From contig NC_061790.1 of the NCBI RefSeq assembly GCF_022458985.1, positions 13,806,397 through 13,870,396 on the forward strand: DNA of 64,000 nt, given 5' to 3'. The translations under genes and the position numbers were made by a program. Positions 40,999 to 51,595 of the stretch are shown here, piece after piece (the first letter of the stretch is position 1; the number at the start of each line of letters is the position of its first letter). The stretch is from Mugil cephalus (Eukaryota > Chordata > Actinopteri > Mugiliformes > Mugilidae). Below the pieces are notes generated by a model. The model did no database searches and was not told the origin of the DNA. It saw only the letters and a list, made by a program, of their open reading frames with translations.

Positions 40999-41218
40999 GC
41001 GACTGTGGCTCAGTAGGTAGAGAGGTTAGCGGTTAGCGGTGCTGAAGTGTCCTTGAGCAAGACACTGAAACTCCAGGTGCTCCTATTGCATGGCACTGGT
41101 GTATGAATGTGTGTATGCGTGTGTGAGCGAATGGGTAGATGTGTCTGACTGTGAAGCTCTTCGAGTACCAATAGGTAGAAAGGTGCAAGATAAATTTAAG
41201 ACCATTTAACATTACCAG
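40999..41218 (+). repeat. tRNA-headed dispersed repeat (SINE-like)
   Basis: It starts GCGACTGTGGCTCAGTAGGT and AGAG, which resembles a Pol III A box. It continues with CTTGAGCAAGACACTGAAACTCC and GTGTATGAATGTGTG, and ends near CATTTAACATTACC. These blocks occur in this order in a very common teleost short dispersed repeat. The body is diverged and probably inactive. Confidence 0.6.
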
Positions 41219-43583
41219 TAGACAATAGTTAAATTAAAGAGCTAACAGATGAATGCTAACATGAAAGTACCATCCCCGCAGACGTCTCAATATTAATGTT
41301 ACGTAATTAGCAGTTGATAAAAACACATACCGAATACGGTATCTGAGTTCGACTCCACCCCTACCATGTATGTTGCAAGCTACGTGGGTTATTACCAAAA
41401 ATGTGTTGTGTAAGATCACAGTGACTTTTGACCTATGATCATCAGCCTTTGTACCAAATTTGAAGAAACTCTTGAAATAGCACATTTACAAGCGTCAGGT
41501 GGACAATGAGATGGAGGTACAACCCAACACAGCTTTACAGGCCTAATAAAGAAACCAGTGGGATTGTGTTGTTAGAATCACGGTTAAGGAATGAATAACA
41601 TCACCGCCTGCAGAACAGGAAACTGACTTTTTTGTCTACTTCCTCAAAGGAGTAAAACAATAAGTCAAAAACACATTGTGGTTAATATATTCAAATTACA
41701 CTGTGCTCTGTGGTTGCCTAATAAAACATTTTCTGTGCCAATTACTCTGACACTTTTAAGTGACGCTCATTACATGTAAACTTAAACTGAGGCCTTCAAA
41801 TTCAGACAGTTCACGAGTAGAAAATACTCAATTTACAATGAAACACAACAGAAAAATATAGAAAACTGCATTTGAAAAGGTAGAACATTAGCTTCTTGTG
41901 TTAAAGAAAGAAATGGCATAGATATCAGGACCCAATACCCAAGAGTTACTGTTGTAGAGTCCGACCGGTGGATTAGCCAGTAGGGAGAAAAGAGGTTGCT
42001 GCCTTTGCAAAACACAGTCAGCTGATCAATACGAGGGAGGCAGACGTTGATGGCGGAGAGGACAACGGGAGAGCGATACAATCGGCCTCCAGAAGAGGAA
42101 TCCGACAGACAGGCACCATCGAGCCAGGGATCAGACCTTCAACCCAAATCCCAGACAAGAATCTCCAACCAGGGCTTTACTGTCCCAGGGTTTTTCCCCC
42201 AGGGGGGACATTACAGTAACTTCCACCTCAGCACAGCTGGAGACAATTGAAACTAATACGACTAATCCTGACAAATGAGGAACAGATTCAGTAACTGTGC
42301 TGGATTCAGGTTTTAGGTTCCTGGTTGATATTATGACCACATTCAAATGTTCATACGATATGATCTATGAACTATAACAACAGAGTGACCCACTCTCTGA
42401 TTTTTGGATGATAAAATCCGTCGTGGCTTCCGAGAAGCTAGCTTAAGTGGACTTCGTATGATGTGACAGAATTTAGATACAGCTGTGACCTTTAAAAACT
42501 CTTTCAAGCTCATTTTGTTCCTGCAGTTTGCCGGGATACTGCAGAACATCTGTCTGGTGTGCACTGGACTGCAGCTCGCAGAGTTCTGCTGAGTTCAGTG
42601 CTCGTCAGATCAGGGCACAAAACAACTGTTACTACCATGAATTCAATCCATCGCATGTATCTGGTGATACAACCACACTGTCACACTCACGCTGTCACAA
42701 GACTTTTTTTTGAAAAATAAAGGCAGAGACACACTCACATGCATCCAGATGAGCCACCACAAAGTGCACTGAAGCAGCGGCTTGTTGTCGAGTGACAGTC
42801 TATGTTGCCACCTACAGAGCGCCTCCATACAACACAGAGCGTCTCCCGCTAAATCACAGCTGTGTATTTAAGTGGCTGTCAGGCGGAATGACAAGTGCGT
42901 TAGCAGACAGCTTGTCAGGGTTGGTTAGATCAAAATCTGTACGTACTTGCGCGACTGGAAAGGTTAGTGGTTCTTTTTTGGTAATCTGCAGTCAGGGTGT
43001 TTTAATGAGGTTCAGTTCCTTTGAAATGCAGGGAAGAAGTGTGCTATGACACATCGCATGACTGCAGTTTTTTTTTGGGGGGGGGTCAACCTAAATGACA
43101 CACTCAACTCATCAGACTCAGCTCCTAAGTCTCTCCTGTTCATGTTGAATGTGTGCCAAGAGACGGTGCCCCACCCACATCTGTGTAGCAGCAGCCTCGC
43201 AGCTGATTGGATGGGGGTGTGTGACTGCAAAGCGGGGGGCCTGCTAGTAACGGCTCACCCGATAGGCTCCTGGTTCAGCCAGTAGAGCCGGTGCTCGCGT
43301 CCCTGACACGGCCGTGTCTGGATGCGCTAATGAATACTCGCAGCTGATTGGCTGCCGGTCAGGAAGGTGTGTGAGAGCGTGTTGGTTTCATATTTATCTG
43401 TGAGCACAGGCGCGTTTCGAGCGGCGTTGCCTTGTAAATTCGTGGGTCATATGCGCGTGTCACAGATGCACAGAGTTGCACACGTGTAGTCTGGTTTCTA
43501 TGACAACGCCTCCTTGTCTCCTTGTCTCCGCGGGCAACCTACGCGTGACACGGAGCTAGAGTCGGAGATGCGAACTGGCTTCG

Positions 43584-43592
43584 TATATAAAG
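43584..43592 (+). promoter_or_regulatory. TATA box on the plus strand near evl exon 1
   Basis: TATATAAAG lies on the plus strand in CpG-rich sequence about 300 bp inside evl intron 1. It could drive a transcript antisense to evl exon 1. No matching exon was recognised downstream. Confidence 0.35.
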
Positions 43593-43886
43593 CCTGATCT
43601 CTCCCTTACTCCCAGCCGTGGACATCTTAATGCACCCCGCATCCCTTTAAAGGTCCACGACGTGTAGGCCAACAGGTGACCTGCTCCTGTGATGCACCTA
43701 CCTACTGTGCTGCGGTGTGATGCTCGGCGGGGGCCCCTGACTTAAACTGCGCCGATAAAACAGACAGCACGGCCGTTAACAGGCTCATCAAGCCACATCC
43801 TCCCAGTATCCCTGAATACGTCGCAGCTGCATCACGGCAGTCTGAGCGTGATGTGCAGCGAAAGGGCAACGCATGCTTCTGCTTAC

Positions 43887-43891
43887 CTCAT
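43887..43891 (-). CDS. evl: evl exon 1: start codon plus AG
   Basis: The coding part is just ATGAG, followed by a strong donor (gtaagc). The AG joins the first T of exon 2 to give Ser, so the protein starts [12 protein letters not shown], the same N-terminus and the same exon split as Mena (ENAH). Placing the start here makes the 13 exons close exactly to 379 codons plus stop. The upstream sequence is in the same open frame but has no in-frame ATG, so this ATG is the natural start. Confidence 0.9.
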
Positions 43892-44225
43892 CTTCCTCCG
43901 CTGTCCGTTTGAATGAAATGCACTATTTTCTCTGGGCTCAATGTCAGAGTTCGGCTCTAATAAAAAACGATCCGGGTCCAGCAGCGGGAAAAAAAAAAAG
44001 ATCCTGCAGCCGGCTGGGTGTGCAGATGTTGAGGGTGGGAAAAGGCGACAGGGTGTGGAGAATGCCGCACGGATGGTCACAGTTTTCGGGTCCGCGTCTT
44101 CCGAGAAAGAATCGCTCGTCGGTGCGGGTCGGGCGGCTGCGGTCGGGGTCGGAGCCGCATCAGAGGGCTGCACGCCGCTCTCCAAGAGACAAGAAGCCGG
44201 GCGGAGGGGCTGACAGCGGTTTGTG
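43892..44225 (-). promoter_or_regulatory. evl: evl 5'UTR and CpG-rich promoter region
   Basis: This is GC-rich, CpG-dense sequence immediately upstream of the evl start, in contrast to the AT-rich DNA on both sides. The main transcription start probably lies here. No clear TATA box was seen on the minus strand. Confidence 0.55.
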
Positions 44226-46394
44226 AGGTGCCATCTTTCCCTGCCTCCAACTACTGGGAGGCTGGAAGGAGAGAGAGGAGAGGGGGGCTGCTGAAATATT
44301 CATGTCTTGCTGGTTTTCCTGCACGGCAGCGCCCTCAGTCCGGTGATGGAGCAACTGTGCAGGCAGGTGAACCAAGCAAACTCACACCACCTTCTTTGAC
44401 AGGCCAGTTCTTCTGTTTGGATAATTTTCTGTGCAAATTAAAAGCTGCACGCGCTCTACTTTTTTTGTTTAGACCATTAAACCACACATGCCCTAAAATT
44501 TCCTCACTCATTTTATTCCAAAAAAAAAACCTAAACAGGTTCACCGGGAATATTAGTGACGTGACTGGATGTTAAACCACAGTCGCTGCAAATATTTTAA
44601 GCCTTTAAGACCCCGGAGAAACAATATTATATTATTGTATTGTGGCGAGGACGCGGCCTGTGCCCCGTATGTTTGTTTGTGCGTCTGCACAATATCATTA
44701 GGCGGTCTGATAGAAAATGAAGACATGATGTGACGCCATATGCAGTGTGAAGTGACGGTGCGTGTGGCATAAATACAAACCTGTCAGCAGGCAGGATTGA
44801 CCAGCTACAACATCTGTCTCGGCCAGCTGCTGTTGTTTCCTCACGTAGGGAACTGACAGGCTCTATCAAAGCTCCAGAGGTACAGGGTCCTTAGTTAGCA
44901 GTGACCATAAAGCATAAGGCGTATTACGTCATTGTTAAGCCTACACCGAGGAGTCCCTGCCCATATGTTTATCTTAATAGGATTAATGTGTTTTTCTACA
45001 TATTTTTTTTAAAATTATTATTATTTTATTTTTTTCTGCTTGAAAATTTGTTAAAATTATGTAGTGGTAGGCCACAAGGCAGCCCTGCTATAGTCATGTA
45101 ACTTAAGTTACAGAATGATAAAGTTTTTATTTATTTTTTTCCATCTAATTGTAAATACGTCGAACTATTTTAGAGTTGAGACTCGTGCATTAAAATCAAG
45201 AGCAGCACAGAGTAGCAGTTTTTCTTCTCAACAGCAGAGGTCCTCCTTTATTTCCACAAGAGCACAAGAATTTCCATTCCACAGTTCATGCGCTGGTGAG
45301 GATCCGCTTTTCAGGTCACACCAACCTCGTCTATGGACTTGGTTTTGATGACAAAGTCATGTCTCTTTTGAAAAGGGAAGTTTTGTTTTGCAATGTTTAA
45401 AATCTGTCTATGTAATCGGCCACCCTTGTTATCCACACTGTACATTGTTTTGTTGGCATCCCTCGTTTATTGCTCCTCCTGAAGTTTCTAGCTGCTTGTT
45501 TTTCCCTTATTAAATGATTATTAGGGCAGCTTTTCCTCATTTATATTAAGTCTTTGGATAAAATCTCCTTCAGATGGTTAAACCTTTTAAATACAAGTTT
45601 GTTGTTTGAGATTTTAGAGCACATAACATTAATGTGACCATTTCGTGTAGTTTAATTGGATGCACAGGTGCAACTTTAACCCCGACATGATATTCTCTGT
45701 TTCAATTGATGGGCCCAGATTGAGCCTGTATCTCCACCAGAGGGCGCTGAGGCTGAGCACACGTGGGTCCTACTCACTTCCTCATGCCTCGCACAAGTTT
45801 AAGGTCACACTGCAAGATAATCTCTGCTACATTATTTCCAGATAAGGCTGAAACTGTTTTGTCTGAATTTATTTCAGGCTCCTCTTTGTCCCAGTATGAA
45901 AAGCGACACACATCTCGATGTAACAACACTGCATAAGACACCAGAACACTTCAACTTTTCAACCATTGACTCTGGCTTTGTTGGAGTGAATCAAAATCCT
46001 TAAAAGAGAATTTTGCAGAGTTAACCCCAGGGGTTGGAAACAGCTGTACCCAGGCGCAGATCTGGTGTTTTCCTTAAGGGTCTGCTTAAATGGTCATTGA
46101 ACTGAAAAGGCCACTGCACCTGAATTTAAGTTATTTCAAACCAAAGGGTTCAGTGAGCATTTGTTCCTCACCGTTATAAAAGTCATCACCACAGAAGGGT
46201 TCCAGCATCACATTAAGTTGACTACACTCTTCTTCTTTGCAGCTCATGTGGCTGATTGAACTTAACCGTGCCAGGAAAATACAGCACATGGTGTAACAGG
46301 ATCTCTACAGTCAGTTTAGTGTGGGCACACATACTCTCACACACAGTAGCACACACATAAACAAAAGTCATCCTCGTTAGTGATCACATTTTTT
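44226..46394. other. Intergenic between evl and the eml1-like gene
   Basis: About 2.2 kb of mostly AT-rich sequence. Importantly, neither strand carries a frame resembling the HELP motif or WD40 repeats that would complete the upstream EML-type gene. Confidence 0.7.
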
Positions 46395-46871
46395 TTTATT
46401 ATTATTATTGTTTCTCCTGAATTTGAATGAGACTTTTTGGTACATACGAGGTGGAACGACTACAAAACTGAAAATATCACAGCAAACGGTTTATGGAGAC
46501 ACACCCAACGACATCAAAGACAATTTCCTTCGAGCACCTGACGCTCACACGCTCTGACGACTTCTCGTGCGGGGTGGCAGCAAGAACGCTAACGGTAAAC
46601 GCAGGCATTAGCCTACGCAGGAGTCAAACGGGGCTACAACTACAATGGAGTCTCAAGTACACGCAAAATAAATAACAGTGCCATAAAACACGGCATTTCT
46701 GAATTATTCAGAAACGTTGCAAGTTCCAGAAGAAGAGTCTCTGTTTAGTCGGAGGTGATTGAGGCTTCAAATCATTCGTTTTGATCCAACATTCTGCGGG
46801 TTCACGAGAGCAAATGGTTAATTTGTTTAATGGGAAGAGAAATCGGACCCGTTGTGTCTACTGCTCCTGCG
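46395..46871 (-). other. eml1-like 3' untranslated region (estimated)
   Basis: Runs from the TGA at 46872-46874 to an AATAAA-type signal on the minus strand (TTTATT at 46395-46400). The transcript end is inferred only from this signal. Confidence 0.45.
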
Positions 46872-47149
46872 TCAGTAGCAAATCTGAAAGTACTGGCTGG
46901 GGGACTTGATGGGGCTGTAGCTGTAGCTGGACGTGTCCTGCTGCGCATTGTGGCTGGTTGAGGTTTTCTGGAGGTTCAGCGTGAAGGTCGGGCTCGTTTT
47001 CCTCGTCTCTGGCTTGCTGCTCCCCTTCGCCCGGGGCTGGCTCGGCGCGGCCACGGGGCCGCTCTTGGCGGGGACCGCGGACATGGACTTGGCGGCCTCA
47101 GAAGACCCAGTCTTTCTTGTGAGGGGGCTCAGATAGATCTGCATAGTCA
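46872..47149 (-). CDS. eml1: eml1-like exon 7 (last coding): basic Ser/Lys/Pro tail
   Basis: The exon is 278 nt with a strong acceptor (ttcacttag|TGACT). It reads TMQIYLSPLTRKTGSSEAAK, then a Pro/Ser/Lys-rich stretch and finally SYSYSPIKSPSQYFQICY and stop. It is markedly GC3-rich compared with its surroundings, supporting real coding use. The tail is basic like the EML linker, but the ending has no counterpart I know in EML proteins and replaces the HELP/WD40 portion. The frame requires an incoming phase of 1, which the 32-nt and 27-nt exons provide. Confidence 0.7.
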
Positions 47150-47398
47150 CTAAGTGAAGTGGTGAAATGAGGTGAGGACGGGGAGAGAGAACAGAGACAG
47201 AGCGGAAGTTGGCCGGTGGGAAAGGGGGGATTTAAGGGCAGGCAGAGTGGACATATGGGGGCGCGAGGGGAGAGGAAATGCATACGAGTCATGGTGAGAT
47301 GTGAAAAATGAAGGATGAAATAAGAACTCAATCACAATTCTCCTTTCTTTAAATGTGAAATAAAGTAAATTTCCTTAATTGTCAGGGACGAAGCCTAC

Positions 47399-47425
47399 CT
47401 TTGCAGTGCGTCACGCGCCTTGACC
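47399..47425 (-). CDS. eml1: eml1-like microexon (27 nt)
   Basis: Between acceptor ttttgtgcag and donor CAAAG|gtaggc lie 27 nt, a multiple of three, so inclusion or skipping keeps the frame. Entering in phase 1 it encodes GSRRVTHCK, a basic insert. Both splice sites are good. It is too short for similarity to help, so it is called from splice sites and phase alone. Confidence 0.5.
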
Positions 47426-47586
47426 CTGCACAAAAACACAAGGAAGGACAGGTCACTCAAATCCTTTGCTTAAACCTCTGTACTAGTTATTTTTTGTTTG
47501 CTGTGGTTTCACTTTCCTATAACCAACACAGCCAGTAAGAGGCTTAAAAAGCCGCCTCGGGCAGAAAGGAGAACATGCTGTCTTAC

Positions 47587-47618
47587 CTACACTTACTGCA
47601 GCCTCCTTGGACTTGCCG
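47587..47618 (-). CDS. eml1: eml1-like microexon (32 nt)
   Basis: Acceptor tcattataacag and donor TGTAG|gtaaga enclose 32 nt encoding GGKSKEAAVSV across the junctions. It converts the phase-2 end of exon 4 into the phase 1 needed by the 27-nt and last exons, which is the best argument for it. An alternative internal donor (GCTGCA|gtaagt) would give 22 nt and phase 0, matching an alternative acceptor (atgcag) in the last exon. Confidence 0.5.
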
Positions 47619-48359
47619 CTGTTATAATGAGACAGAGAGCGAAATTTTACACGGAGGACACGAGAAGGAGTGAGAAACTAGAGAAACAAGGGGAGTCAAT
47701 CTGAAAAAAAGATCTGCGCAGAACAACACTGACACATCAGTTTCGGGTTGAGTAAACGGTTAGAAGGCTGCGCTGGAGATTGTCGTGTTCCTTTGTGGTT
47801 TGAGGTGTGTTTTCACTTTGAACAGGATGTTTGGCTTTTGGGAAAAAAAAAAAACCTCAGCCTGATTTCAGAGAGTTGTTTGCAACTTGAGTGGAGATTC
47901 ACACACACCTTGGCCTGCGAGAGGTATATATATATATGAAAACAAAAAAAAGAAAGGCGGAAGGTTTCGAAATACACCCAAGAGAGCTGTGGGTTCAGCT
48001 GTTTTCACTGTGAGGCTGTGATTTGTAGTGTTATTGAACTGTATTGACTTGAACAGACATTAGTATGTCAGCCCCATTTTAGCCAGGGGGCTACGCTGAA
48101 CGGAAAGATTTAATCCAGTTTAACCGCGCCATAAACATAACATAATCATACAGTTCAATTACAGCTTCTCTGGCGCTGATTCAGAACACACTGAAGATTA
48201 TAACGGTCATGAAGATAAGATAAGTTTGAAGGGCTGTCATATTAGAATGAATTGGTTTCACTAGTGTACCTAATGAAGAAAGAATTAAGCCAATGTTTCA
48301 TGATAAAGCAAAGACAGACGCCAGTGCAACAACTGGGGCACTAAGACGCAGTGGCCTAC

Positions 48360-48461
48360 CCGTCCTGAGGTTTCTTGCAGCTCGAGGCTGCAGAGATGGG
48401 CCGTGTCTTAGTGGTCTTGCATGGACTGTCTTTCACACTACCCAGAGGGCTCTTTACACCG
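48360..48461 (-). CDS. eml1: eml1-like exon 4: basic linker
   Basis: The exon encodes SGVKSPLGSVKDSPCKTTKT and RPISAASSCKKPQDG. The Ser/Lys/Pro composition matches the basic, unstructured microtubule-binding linker of EML1 and EML4. SGVK follows the previous exon just as SGVRK does in EML1. The acceptor is cttctttccag and the donor GACGG|gtaggc. It enters in phase 2 and leaves in phase 2. Confidence 0.75.
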
Positions 48462-49343
48462 CTGGAAAGAAGAAGAAACAAAGTGAGGCTTTGTTTTGTT
48501 TTTCTGGTGTGACCACTTGGAAAAAATAGAGATTTGAAGCAACTGGAGGCAACAAGTAAAGATTAAAGAAGTGGACAGCAGATGAGGAAGAGAAGACAGA
48601 AAATAAAAGACTTATGAGAGTCAGTGGAATAAGAAAGGAGAGAAATGATGACTGTGATAACGTTTCTACTCCTCACTTTATCCCGAGAATGAATGGACAA
48701 CCTTAAGTGAAGGTAGATTTTCCTCTCTCTGTCCAATTATGTTGGCGTGGCCCCGATATAGCTGCAGTGCATTAAGATACCGTAGAGACACCCTATCATG
48801 CTCTCTGGCTAATGCCACCTAATGGCAGTATCATCTGAAAGGTAATTGAGAGGAAGAGATCGGCAGAAAACGGTTTGCTGCTTTATTGCTTTGAAATAAA
48901 GGCGAATAATTATTGAGCATCCATGTGCGGCGTTTCTTAGATAATGGAGGGAGTCTGCTGATTGCTTTTGCACCTTAGATAATGAGAAGTGAAGCTTGAG
49001 ATCTAAGACCGAAGCTTCGCGCAGAGGCGCTCGATTACATTAGCACTGAGCGCGGTATCTTTCTTAGTGCTTCATGAGAGGAAAGCCACTGTGATTTTTA
49101 TGTTTTCCACGGTGACTGATAAAGAAATCAATTAACAAGTTTTACCTCTGTACTTAAAGCACAATGCTGAAAATAACATGTCTCATTTGAGTGCCTCCCC
49201 TCACGTTTCACATCAGCTCAAACAATAAACGGCACCTTTTGAATTTTCCTATTAGTCAAGAAAAATTGAAACAATCTTGTATGCTCCTGGTACAAAATGT
49301 CATGAAATGATACCAAACAGACCGAGGTTTTTCTCTTTTTTAC

Positions 49344-49473
49344 CTTCGGGGTGGTGTTGGGCTGTAGTTCCTGGCTACGGAGCTGGAGGGCAGCGTGGAG
49401 CTCTTCTTCAGAGAAGCAGAGCTGGAGGTCACCATGGGCGGTCTGGAGGGCAGAGCCAGGGACACTGGCCTGC
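49344..49473 (-). CDS. eml1: eml1-like exon 3: start of the basic linker
   Basis: The exon encodes (G)RPVSLALPSRPPMVTSSSAS, LKKSSTLPSSSVARNYSPTPPR. This aligns with ARPLMQTLPLRTTVNNGTVL-PKKPTGSLPSPSG of EML1. It has donor CCGAAG|gtaaaa and acceptor ttctcacag. The acceptor lies directly downstream of a long TG repeat (49483-49562 on plus as CA), an unusual context for a 3' splice site. Confidence 0.85.
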
Positions 49474-49482
49474 CTGTGAGAA

Positions 49483-49495
49483 CACACACACACAC

Positions 49496-49562
<67 letters not shown>
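49483..49562. repeat. (AC)n / (TG)n microsatellite beside an exon
   Basis: About 80 bp of AC dinucleotides with one CG interruption. In the direction of the eml1-like transcript it is a (UG)n tract ending about 10 nt before the acceptor of exon 3. Confidence 0.97.
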
Positions 49563-49563
<1 letters not shown>

Positions 49564-49663
49564 CATCATGTGAGAGGGAGTTTTAATCTTAATTCTTTGG
49601 ACTGAGATTACTGTTGTGACTATTGTCTAAAGAAATAAAGTCACTTGGGGACATGAAATAATT

Positions 49664-49667
<4 letters not shown>

Positions 49668-49707
<40 letters not shown>

Positions 49708-49720
49708 TGTGTGTGTTTAA
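49668..49720. repeat. (GT)n microsatellite
   Basis: About 50 bp of GT repeats, opposite in orientation to the AC tract 100 bp away. In the eml1-like pre-mRNA the two could pair as (UG)n with (CA)n. Confidence 0.95.
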
Positions 49721-50283
49721 ATACATCACCTGCACATAGTATCTGAACATTTAAACTAAACTAAAAAATTTACATACATTATAAAGTAAGAATACTGCAG
49801 ATCCCAGTAACAAACACAAACCATATGTGCACATAAAATGCAATGTAAGCGTCCTCTGTCTATACAGTTATGTGGTATAAGTTACTGTATAACAGCGTAT
49901 TGCATTTTACCTGCTTTATTGTTATATCAAAACATTTAAAGTCAAACTCTGCTGTAAAGTAACCACACTTGCCAGATTCATGTTGGATAAATGAGTATAA
50001 AGTCCATGATATATATGAGTCGAAGCAGAAATAAGTACAATATTTATAAAAGAACGGCATCCTCACTAAAACGGATATTTTTTCCTGCTTTGTGTAGAGT
50101 GAGAAAACATATTGTTTGGTAACAAAGTTCTAGTAGTTGCAATTGAGACTAAATGATCCCATTAAAGCACAGCTTCAGCACCAACAATTTACAGAAAACT
50201 CCACCAGTGCAGGTTGATGTTGTTTCAATCCTTCACCTGACACATGGACAATAATGAGAATTCTCACAGAGATCTTTGCTCAC

Positions 50284-50484
50284 CTTTGGTCCCCGACGTC
50301 CGCCTGCCTCCAGCAGCGCCTGCAGCAGCTGCCTGGTGCTCCTCGGAGATGTTGAGCCTCTTGAGGACGTCGGCCAGAGCCATCTTCAGCAGCTGGATCT
50401 CATCTTCCTGCATCTGCATCCTCTGTTCGAGATAAGTGAGCCGGTCGGCGACATCCAATCCACTCGCCGCTGAGCTCCGGTCAT
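50284..50484 (-). CDS. eml1: eml1-like exon 2: EML trimerisation coiled coil
   Basis: The exon encodes DDRSSAASGLDVADRLTYLE, QRMQMQEDEIQLLKMALADV, LKRLNISEEHQA and an Ala/Gly tail. It is close to the EML1 sequence DDSASAASSMEVTDR...LEQRVQMQEDDIQLLKSALADVVRRLNITEEQQA. This is the EML trimerisation domain, a coiled coil (about residues 65-100) that together with the following basic region binds microtubules. It is 201 nt, phase 1 in and out, with both splice sites good (cttcag; AAAG|gtgagc). Confidence 0.93.
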
Positions 50485-51543
50485 CTGAAGAGAGTGGAAG
50501 AGGTCAGAGTTAAAGTGAGACAGAGCATCACGTGTTCTTCCAGGATAAAGATTCTGTTTAGCTATGTTACACAAGTGATTCCATACTTTAAAGGTAGTTA
50601 AACTCCATTACAAAACACTGAGCTAGCTCCCAAATGAGATGTTCAAATTTGCAGTCTTTGTTGTACAAAAGCAAGAGCAAACTCCCCAAACAGCCACAAA
50701 GGCCTGGTGCTTTAGAAGATGACATGAAATACTATAGACGCTAACAGATGGGGAGGGAAAGGTGACAAGAAGATAATATGTATGCAGTTGACTTGGCAAC
50801 AAGATGTATAAAAGGTACGTTCACAGAAAGCTCCTTAACGTGCCCCGTACAGCAGAAATCAAGGCAATAATGAGGTCACAGCACAGCTGGACACTGCAGA
50901 TCATAAACACTCATCCCACAGCAGCATGTAAACAAAGGTGTCGCAGCACATGTTCAAAGAAAAATACACCAATGCACATCTACTTCATTTAAATAAAAAA
51001 AAAAAGATCTTTACTGCAGGCAAAACAGTGAAAACTGGTGCAAAGCAATGAGTAGGTACCGTGGGGGAAACTGGAAGTTGATGAATAATCAGGGTTTCTC
51101 TGCTGGCCAGCTGGGCCTTCTACCACCACCCCAGACGTCTTCTTCCTCTTCCTCTCCTCTTGTGAGCAAAGCCTTTCATTACTCTTACCTCCCCTGGCTC
51201 CGGTCGGACAGACCGACTCTCTCTCCATCAGATTTTGATCCACTAGCTGATGTCCACTAAGATCTCATCTCTTTCGCTCCGCTTATGTCACACTCGTAGA
51301 TCTGCTGTGTTGCCCGCCTCTGTTTACCGCATCCAAATAATATCAAAGTATCAGCAGCAGGAGACAAATGGTGCTGGTGTTTTTATTCCCCCGATGGTCT
51401 GCTGTCACGTCCTGGGACGTATGACGGAGCTTAAAGCCCTTTCCTCAGTGTGTGTTAGTGTATGTGGGGGTGGGGTTGATAATGCTTAAAAATCTGCAGT
51501 TGTCCAATTCAGCCTAAATTGTCTGTGCACGTGTGTGTACTTG

Positions 51544-51595
<52 letters not shown>

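Larger units (their letters stand above)
37689..43886 (-). other. evl: evl intron 1, 5' part
   Basis: Mostly featureless intronic DNA, with a tRNA-headed dispersed repeat at 40999-41218. GC and CpG content rises from about 43200 toward exon 1. Short open frames here resemble nothing known. Confidence 0.7.

Noticed and set aside
43892..44185. Open frame continuous with the evl start, suggesting a longer N-terminus
   Set aside because: It starts at TTG and has no in-frame ATG. GC-rich 5'UTR sequence is often open by chance, and MSEQSIC is the known family start.
47098..47149. Alternative reading of the last eml1-like exon ending DWVF-stop
   Set aside because: It arises only if the 32-nt exon is skipped while the upstream acceptor is used. 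The longer frame is GC3-rich and basic like the EML linker, so it was preferred, though the short form remains possible as an isoform.
49218..49561. Open frames made of repeated Cys-Val or Thr-His
   Set aside because: They are translations of the AC/GT microsatellite next to the eml1-like exon 3, not genes.
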